Of a stretch of 64,000 bases of DNA, positions 56,926 through 64,000 are shown one piece after another. The notes below the pieces were generated by a model. That model saw only the letters and a program-made list of their open reading frames with translations. It made no database searches and had not been told where the DNA came from. The stretch's first letter is position 1; every line of letters begins with the position of its first letter. Source of the stretch: Eupeodes corollae (taxonomy: Eukaryota > Arthropoda > Insecta > Diptera > Syrphidae); the NCBI RefSeq assembly GCF_945859685.1, contig NC_079148.1:146069133-146133132 (forward strand), in the 5' to 3' direction. The translations under genes and the position numbers were made by a program.

Positions 56926-59900
56926 TGTTGATGCAATTAAATAACAGCTTTTAGGAATATACAAAATAGATAAAAACCTATTCTCCGACCTACCGAATGT
57001 ATCTGCAAAATTTCATTAAAAAATTGGCTAAGCTGTTTCGAAGGGGTACGGCAACTTACCCTGCACCTGAGCAATAATTCAATACACAACATTTAAAAAA
57101 ATAATTTCTAAAAACATTACCTAATCAAGATTCTGCATATTTTTCACTAAATACCCTCAATAAAAGCACAAAGCACACACTTCTTTCAATTCAAGTTCGC
57201 TTGTCAGCTCTTTTGTTTTATTTAATTTTATCTTAAATGTCTTCCTTTTTTAATGACTCGTACTTCGTCCATTCCAATATATAATGAAGTGAGAATTTTA
57301 CTTTTAATTAATTAAACATTGCAATACTATCCATCACCGCTTTTTACCACAAATGTCATGAATTACATACCTTCTTCTTCTCATCACTCTTCAACTCTTA
57401 CAGTTACCTTTACATAAAAAAAAGTAGAGTAGCTATTTTAGATCATGTTCGCAAATTATACAAAATGTCTTTTGAAATAAAATTGCTCATCACTCAAAAA
57501 TGTATTTATAAAATTAACGATATTTTCTAGCTACCTACTGCTTGCTACAATATACGATGATCATTTATTTTCATCCACTCTTTACTAGATGTCGCTGATA
57601 CTGTCATAATCTTATCAGAATTCAACTGGAAAGTAACACGGTAGCTGATGCCTCTATTTGCACAGTAGTGTAGGGGCAACGCACTCATGTCATATGTATA
57701 CAAAAAAAAAGCAGAAAACTCCGCCCATTTTATATATATATTTACTTATGCACGTATAACTTCTTCGTGTACATAGTATAAAGCTGACATCTGCTTGCCG
57801 AGCCGTCATTATCCTGACAGCTATAAGAAAAACATCTTTCTCTCTGTTTCTTATATTTATACGTCTGTCTTTAGGTACTTGTACCTAGAGGTATGAAAAT
57901 GTACTCATATGAAGGCTTTATTTAAGTTTGAATAAATTTTCATTCGAATTACTCGTATATACGGACATCATAATCTTAAGAATGCGTGACATTTTCTTCG
58001 CAGACGACAAATTCAAAATTGTAAGTACTCATCATTATATTTTCTCTGCCTCATCGCGATCTTTATTGTTACAATGTTGCAAAATCTGCATTATTTATTC
58101 AAAAAATAATCGCTAATACTACGACACTATATAAAAAAAGAAAAACTAGTATACATGAGGCACCTTTACGGTAAGATTATACAAAATTTAACTACTCAAC
58201 ACGTTAATTTAAATTTTATAGGTACCTAGATAGTGGGTAGATGTAGTCTGCGCAACATTGCAAACCTTTAGCAGATGTGTAAAGTACTTATTTTTGGATT
58301 ACAGTCTTGACTTGGATAAATTATCATCTATAAATGCTAATGACTTGGTTATTCATACTTAAGATACACACCATTTGTGAGTGACAATTGAACAACAATC
58401 TGTTGTCATTAAAAAGAATTGTAAGGACGACAGACGACAAGCGACGACGACGAATCGTGTTTCATTGCCATAACCATTTTAATTCAAGAAAATTAAGTGT
58501 AGGTAGATGATTGGATTAATGGTTAACATAAAAGAAGCGATAATGACCATATGTAAGTAGGTACTTTTACTTTCTGAGTAGAAGAATAACGCTTTTAACC
58601 ACCTGTAAGTTCTTAAAATTATCAATGGGCTATTGAGTGGGATCTGTGCATTAAACTTATCGACAAAATGGTAAGTTTCCTTAAAAAGAAGTCAAAGAGC
58701 ATTTTATACCCAACAGAGGTTAAATATCTTAGCAGTAAAAAAATAAAGACAAAATAATGTTCCTAAAATTATAGATAATTTGTGTATTTTGTTGATTGCA
58801 GGTTATCGCAGTTAGGATCAAGAGCCAAAGTCAAAGTCAGGTTTGCTTTCTATAGGAATCCACTTTACTTTAGTTAACATTGTCTTCAAAAACCTCCAGC
58901 GCGTCGTCGTCGGCTTCCTTACCACAGCCGCCAACGATTATAGTGCTGCTCCCAAAAAAGTTAACGTCTGAAGAAAAAATATAACGAACTCAAAAGAACA
59001 CAAGAAGTTATAAAGTTAATCGATCGTTTGGATGGATTTTAGAGAACATGTTTAACCAGGCGAGGATAATCGATTGGTTAACGTATTTGTATCCATAATT
59101 CGGGCATTTGGATTTCACAGGTTATAAGCGCCTGATGATATGGTCCTCCTCGTGGCGGGCATCGGGCTTATCCATACCTATAGATCTATAGATGTGGCAC
59201 ACTTTTGCCAGCCAGTGCGAGAGACCTGAGGTTCAGAATGAATGCCCCATGTTCAACACAATCGGGACCTTAGCTATATCCAAACCATGATGGCTTCAAT
59301 TAAAATACTCCAAAGGTTGTTTGTTTCTCTTCTCTTCTTTTCTTTTTGTATTATTTTCTGACCAAATACCTTCCATGTGATCATAAGGCATTCCGAACAT
59401 GTGATTATATCGAGGTTTTCTTATATGATCGCAAAAAACAAAAACTAAACAGGAGGATCGCAGTTATTTTTCCTGTTTGAAAATGATACTCTGCGGGATC
59501 AATGCTCAAGGAATTCCAAAGTCAGCTTGGAGACAAATTGGATACAAGTTTTGTATGAATTTTTTATTTTATTTTTTGATGATACTTTGGTAATTTATAA
59601 CCTTTCATTACTCAATGAAAGAGATATTTTTGAGTAATTACTTGAGTATAAAAGTTAATAATTAGCTGATGGTAACTCGGTACATATATAATATACGCAC
59701 AGTGCAGTAGTAAGGCCTCTATTTTTAGATTGAAAAGAATTTCCAACAGCAGCAGCATAACCTATTTGTATTTTTAATAATTATTTACTTAAGCACCCAT
59801 CTGATATGTGCAGGTGGCTTGAGGCTTAATGAGTGTAAGTACATGTACTTGTGTATACGTAAAGGAACGTATCGTTGTCGTTTAATAAGCTATTATGTAT

Positions 59901-60309
59901 CGTTGGATAAAAAATACATATTTACACAAATTTATTGAGAATTTTGTTAATTCAAGAAACTTTTTGTTAATCATTTAAAGACATACTGTTGTGTCGAAGG
60001 TTGAGTCTTTTAAAAATATCCAATAACATTGTCAACTTACTCCGGAATCATCGATTAAATTATTTGATTTTTGTAATTAGATTTAGATATTACTTTTTGA
60101 AAAGCTAATAGGAATGTTTTCGAAAATATTTTAAAAAGGTATAATCGTTGTATGCGAGATCTTGAATATGTAGAAGAACTTAAATGACAATTGATCTCTA
60201 TTTTTTGGGCAATCTGATTTTAAATGATAAAATGGTTAGTAACTTATTAAAAATCGACAAAGAACATTTTTCGGAGATTTCATTTTAAGTTTCGGCAAGC
60301 TTTCAGCGA
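56926..60309. other. Unique non-coding sequence
   Basis: Mixed-composition DNA at 57100-59300 with no recognisable coding region. Isolated splice-like signals occur (CAAAATG|GTAAGT at 58667, TTCTTCGCAG at 58003, TGATTGCAG at 58801) without convincing exons. A 14-bp palindrome CTATAGATCTATAG lies at 59178-59191. 59500-60309 is AT-rich. Confidence 0.4.
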
Positions 60310-60345
60310 AAAAAATAGATTGTGATGCGACCCACACTGATCATT
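60310..60345 (+). repeat. Family X stub, 5' end only
   Basis: GATTGTGATGCGACCCACACTGATCATTGG matches the family X 5' end for about 25 bp and then diverges. Confidence 0.6.
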
Positions 60346-60399
60346 GGTGAACTTAAATATTTGCAAATGATATTTTTTTTCTGAAAGAGTTTGAAAGGA

Positions 60400-60870
60400 G
60401 GTGTCATTGTACATCGGATTTTAATTCCTTATAATTGCAATAAGACGGAGTGTGGTAAAGCATTCCACTTTTGCGTAGTACGACTAAACAACAAATATCT
60501 AACTTAACAGTACGACCAAAGTTGGTCTCGGGGATATATTGAAGCCGCGAATATAACGGTTGAATGGCTTGAGTGGAGGAATGCGACTGGCTATTTCACT
60601 ACAGCATAATCCGTTCAATCAACGGTAAAAAGGGTCACAACTTTAAGAAGTAATTGACGATGAAATCATCACAGCCAAGAGATGGGAGTTATTGATAATA
60701 ACCAAATCAGAGAAGGAGACAAACTTCTTTCAACGTCTTAAGAAACACAAAAAACCTTTAGGAGAGATGATTGGACTTACACATACCGAGAATTTCAGTC
60801 TCCTCGATGCAAGAGCTACTCATGAATAGTGGCAAAGATGGTAACTTTTGTATTAAAGACATGAAGCAGC
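60400..60870 (-). pseudogene. LINE C-terminal fragment (minus)
   Basis: At 60430-60485 the minus strand reads SRTTQKWNALPHSVL then a short basic tail, the same type of C-terminal end as RTSRMWNALPNIVF in LINE gamma. The rest to 60870 is non-repetitive, of higher complexity than the flanks, and may be more of the element, but I could not follow a frame through it. Confidence 0.4.
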
Positions 60871-60931
60871 ATTGGGTTTTGAAACATTAAATTTTACTCA
60901 AATTTTCTATCCCCATTTAACATGTAGTATA

Positions 60932-60958
60932 CGTGGCGTGATGGTTAGTGCGTTGGAC
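60932..60958 (+). mobile_element. SINE 5' head fragment joined to a LINE
   Basis: CGTGGCGTGATGGTTAGTGC followed by GTTGGAC matches the first 27 bp of the SINE at 6523-6549 with one change. It stops at GGAC, where LINE beta sequence (ACCACGACCT) begins. Confidence 0.75.
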
Positions 60959-61845
60959 CACGACCTAGAAAAGAGAGCCCTACTTAATCACTTTTACCTT
61001 CGAAATGCTATGAAACAATGGCGATCTGAGAACAGAGGTTTTTCATGCGGTTCAATGACGATTCCTTGGCAAATGCCATAATCACCGAGCAAACGGGACC
61101 AAGTCCCTTGTTAGTGACGAAGGTTGAGCTTCAGCTCATCTTCAATTCAATAAAAAACAAAAAGTCATCAGCTGTCGATGGTGTATCCAACGTTGTGCTA
61201 AGACATTTACCGATGGAGGCAATTGACATTTACACCACACTCTTCAATAATGCACTGAATAATGCATATTATCCAGTACATTGGAAGACCGCTGGGGTTC
61301 ATCCTCTCCCGAAAAAGGGAAACTCCAACCGTCAAATATTCGGTCGATAAGACTTCGGATTCAAGGCGGGTCATGACACAATTTATGCTGCTTCTAAACT
61401 CGTTTCTGATATTCAATGGAATAAATCAAAACAACAACGCACAGGTGCTGTTTCTGGTTGATTTGGAAAAGGCCTTTGACACCGTATGGTTAGAGGGTCT
61501 TTACCTAAAACTGAGCAGGCTTGGCATAAGCAAGCCATTCGACAAGATTCAGCGATATTGCGACGACTGGAAACTGGAAATAAATGTCCAGAAGTTGGAG
61601 ACGATTCTGTTCCGGACTCCGTTAGATCAGTATTTATATTTCGACAGACATATAAATGCTGCTCTAACCAGGGCCAGAGGAGCTTTCGCTCTGACGAAAC
61701 GGCTGTTTTTTAGCAGTCGGCTTGACTCCAGAGTGAAGGTAATTTGCTACATGGCCCTGCTACGGCCGATGATCGTTTAATGGTTGTCCTGTGTGGTTCA
61801 ACGTTGACTTTTCCCAGATGAAGAAGTTTCGGGTGTTCGAGCGGC
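60957..61845 (+). pseudogene. LINE family beta, copy 2, internally deleted
   Basis: Frames: DLEKRALLNHFYLRNAMKQW (60962), then after a one-base shift MRFNDDSLANAIITEQTGPS (61045). Next come VDGVSNVVLRHLPMEAIDIY and NNAYYPVHWKTAGVHPLPKK. A gap is followed by a frame with SRRVMTQFMLLLNSF and VLFLVDLEKAFDTVWLEGLY (first catalytic Asp region, about 61455), LKLSRLGISKPFDKIQRYCD, where the segment with the YADD site is deleted, then LEINVQKLETILFRTP, DQYLYFDRHINAALTRARGA and VKVICYMALLRPMIV. After a stop in place of Tyr, GCPVWFNVDFSQMKKFRVFE follows to about 61840. It shares most of its sequence with copy 1 but carries a different deletion. Confidence 0.87.
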
Positions 61846-62005
61846 AGTGATAGGAAAAGCTTTGCGTTATATCTATAGCAAAGTAGGTAGGTTGATTAAA
61901 ACTGTCAGACAGGAAATAATTATTAAAATTGAGAAAAAGTGTCGGAGAAAGAACAGAGTCCTGAGGCACACCAAAAATGTATTTTGTGTTTATCAAACTT
62001 AAACC
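61845..62005 (-). pseudogene. LINE family gamma fragment (minus)
   Basis: The minus strand reads YIFGVPQDSVLSPTLFLNFN, then NYFLSDSFNQPTYFAIDITQ and SFSYH. This is the RT segment GVPQGSVLSPTLF...NDLLS...FADDSTLSFSY with the active-site DD changed to ID and the Gly of PQG changed to Asp. It ends head-to-head against LINE beta copy 2. Confidence 0.7.
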
Positions 62006-62812
62006 CGTTCAACACTACTTCCATTGAAGGAAAGATTTGTCAAAAATGAAAGCACCGGCTTTAAATAAGAGAGTCTGATAAAAAACGATATCAAGAACAA
62101 AAGCCCTTATATCATCTAAAAAAAAGTTAGATGATCAAGAATCTCAATTTTGATTGTTTAAGAAATATTATATGTTTTATTTTTCAAAATTCGATATCTC
62201 AAAAACAGATCAACTTAAATGTAAAAGGTATTTACACTTTTGAACGTAATAGTGCTCAATCGACAATCTTCAAAACTGTTCCACTTTAACTTAAATATTC
62301 GAACAGAAACTAGCCCATAAAAAGTCCATTTATGTTTCAACTACACAAAATTACACGTCTTAGAATAGTGCATTTTTGATTGCAGATATTGCAGCGATAA
62401 TATAAATAATTTAATAGTTTGAAAACTATAAAGTTCAGGGTTTTAAAATCTGCGTCAAAAAGTGTTTGCTTCAAAATTTCAACATTCAAATCAAAACAAT
62501 GAAATGTTCGGACATCAAATGAAGTAATTCGTAATTTTCGAAATACGTCTATATTAGAGAATGTATTATAGAAAAAATGAAGTTTTGAAAGTATAGCTTT
62601 TACTTTAAATTCAGGATGAATGCAATTAAATATTTAACCAAACAAAAAACCCACAATTGTTGAAGTCCTTGTGTTTACAATTTTTGTTATTTATACTTGA
62701 CAACAAAACTTTTATTTCATTACAACAAAACAAACAAAAAAAACAACAAATTAATGTTCATTTTGTTTTGCAACCACTTAACATATTGGTTTTAAATGTT
62801 AAAAACTCCATG

Positions 62813-62830
62813 AGCAGCAGCAGCAGCAGC
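62813..62830. repeat. (AGC)6 microsatellite
   Basis: Six perfect AGC trinucleotides. Confidence 0.9.
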
Positions 62831-63213
62831 AAATAACAACCAACTCTTCACGATGTGAATTCGTTCCACTTCATTTTTATTTCGCTTTTATTTTTATTCA
62901 CAAAATTTCATTCAGCCGTGAAAATATCGTTACCACTGTAAAATTAAAAAAAAAAAACATCATATAAAATATACACACTTAAGTACGCTGCCATCCGTGT
63001 AGGTTTTAATCATCATCTATATGTACTTATAAAAATGACGAGACTCCCACATATAACTTCATCGTTATATATAAAACCATACATCAGGAATATAAGTATC
63101 CTTTTTTCCCTTCCAAAAAACTCTCTTGCCATGAAAAGCCAGTTATAAAATGGAACACAAGTGGGAGAAATAAAATATAACCATAACTTAACTGAATCTC
63201 GACATTAACTTAC

Positions 63214-63230
63214 CTGGCTCTTCAGATTCA
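63214..63230 (-). CDS. Candidate 17-nt microexon
   Basis: Read on the minus strand: TAGATTTATTTCAG, then TGAATCTGAAGAGCCAG, then GTAAGTTAATG. The donor CAG|GTAAGT is perfect and the acceptor is acceptable. Same strand as the exon at 415-475. Reading phases do not allow a direct in-frame join to that exon: neither of the two open phases leaves the two bases it needs. It would therefore need other exons between, or be untranslated. Seventeen bases can occur by chance. Confidence 0.2.
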
Positions 63231-64000
63231 CTGAAATAAATCTACATAAATATATATTTTTTGATTATAAATTTTTAATTTAAGGACTTTATTTTTTCCA
63301 TTTTTTTTTTGGGAAAAATCATTCGCATACAATTTGGATAAATCCAAAATGTCAAGGGAATAGAGATTTTGGCCAGAAATATTCATGAAAGTCCTTATTA
63401 CTTATGTTTCAAAATTAAAATTCCATTCAAAAAATAAGAAAGACGAAAAAAGGAGCAGGATTTTGCGGCCCTGCATCAAAACCATCAGAAGAGGATTAAT
63501 ATTTTGATTTAAGTCCTCTTCGGTTGTTCGGTTGTTATACTCGTGGCCTATTGTTCAATTACAGATTTATTCTTCTTAAGTAAAATTTGTTTTATTTTTT
63601 TTTTTTCTTCTATCTATCTGCGAACTGAAATATCCTTATTTCCGGATGCTCCTTGTTTCCTGTGAGACAAACAGACAAACCAAAAATCAGAGTCTCCTTC
63701 TTATGAATATACGTATTAAAGAAGAAGAAAAGAGATACACGAAAAAAAGGAAAATCCGTCCCAGAAGCCATTTTGCATTTTATAACAAACATATCATTCC
63801 TGAAGCGGCCATCATCAGGCAGAAGGATATGTTTTTGATATTTTCGAAAAAAGCAGAGGGTGGGTGTATAGGATGGTGGTATTGGTAGTGGTAAAGGCTA
63901 AGGCATGGTTTGATATAAGTTATTGCGAATCTCGTCTGATCTTTTTGAATAATCAAACAACTCGACAACAAACGACATTGATGTGCACTCTCCCATCAAG

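Larger units (their letters stand above)
62006..64000. other. Unique non-coding sequence
   Basis: AT-rich to 62700, then mixed composition with a short (AGC)n run and A-rich tracts. Apart from the microexon candidate below, nothing recognised. Open frames of 60-80 codons at 63610-63971 lie in purine-rich DNA without family motifs. Confidence 0.4.

Noticed and set aside
58618..58676. 5' exon ending CAAAATG|GTAAGT
   Set aside because: A start codon directly before a donor is suggestive, but there is no promoter motif or upstream acceptor, and the hexamer donor occurs many times by chance.

Overview
The window looks like AT-rich nuclear DNA from an insect, most probably a higher fly (Diptera). 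The main evidence is the repeat content. I see DD34E Tc1-type transposons, a mariner-type remnant, several LINE lineages (one with a 3' end in the TTTAACCTAACTT style common in fly LINEs), a Ty3/gypsy remnant, a Helitron helicase and a tRNA-headed SINE. There are no bacterial-type genes, operons, rRNA genes or convincing free-standing tRNA genes. The species cannot be named from the sequence.

No complete host protein gene is visible. The best host coding signal is a 61-nt exon on the minus strand at 415-475 with near-consensus splice sites. Weaker exon candidates lie at 32575-32634 (+) and 63214-63230 (-). The unique stretches (about 476-3743, 7789-12876, 14546-20639, 23376-26400, 30557-33240, 40067-42446, 46131-49984, 56926-60309 and 62001-64000) look like intron or intergenic DNA with microsatellites and a few complex blocks that could be regulatory.

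Layout of the mobile DNA: 3.7-4.6 kb, copy A of an unnamed interspersed repeat (family X). 5.3-6.9 kb, a dead Tc1-like element with a SINE inserted in its right terminal repeat. 7.1-7.4 kb, an RTE-type LINE tail. 12.9-13.7 kb, a LINE RNase H and tail. 20.6-22.3 kb, a LINE of family beta. 22.6-23.1 kb, a foldback element. 26.4-27.6 kb, a LINE of family gamma. 28.5-29.6 kb, a LINE of family alpha (-). 29.9-30.6 kb, a family X fragment (-). 33.2-35.6 kb, a gypsy pol remnant. 35.6-36.6 and 37.6-38.4 kb, family X copies B (+) and C (-). 38.7-40.1 kb, a second Tc1-like element (-). 42.4-46.1 kb, family X copy D carrying a recent 543-bp tandem duplication and a well-delimited third Tc element (44397-45923). 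50.0-51.7 kb, LINE alpha. 52.1-52.5 kb, a mariner fragment. 52.5-56.0 kb, LINE alpha split by family X copy E. 56.2-56.9 kb, Helitron helicase (-). 60.3-62.0 kb, a mosaic of a family X stub, LINE fragments and a SINE head joined to LINE beta.

The most interesting signal is family X. Its copies share a fixed 5' end, a middle of AT-rich tandem units of about 173 bp whose number differs between copies, and a fixed 3' end closing in a short hairpin. An 11-bp inverted motif (TAACTTCCCAT) lies near both ends. This layout resembles the Helitron-related DINE-1/Helentron non-autonomous elements of flies. Copy E cuts a LINE reading frame and copy D is itself cut by a Tc element, so the family was mobile and its relative age can be read from the nesting. 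I use LINE alpha, beta and gamma and family X only as local labels.
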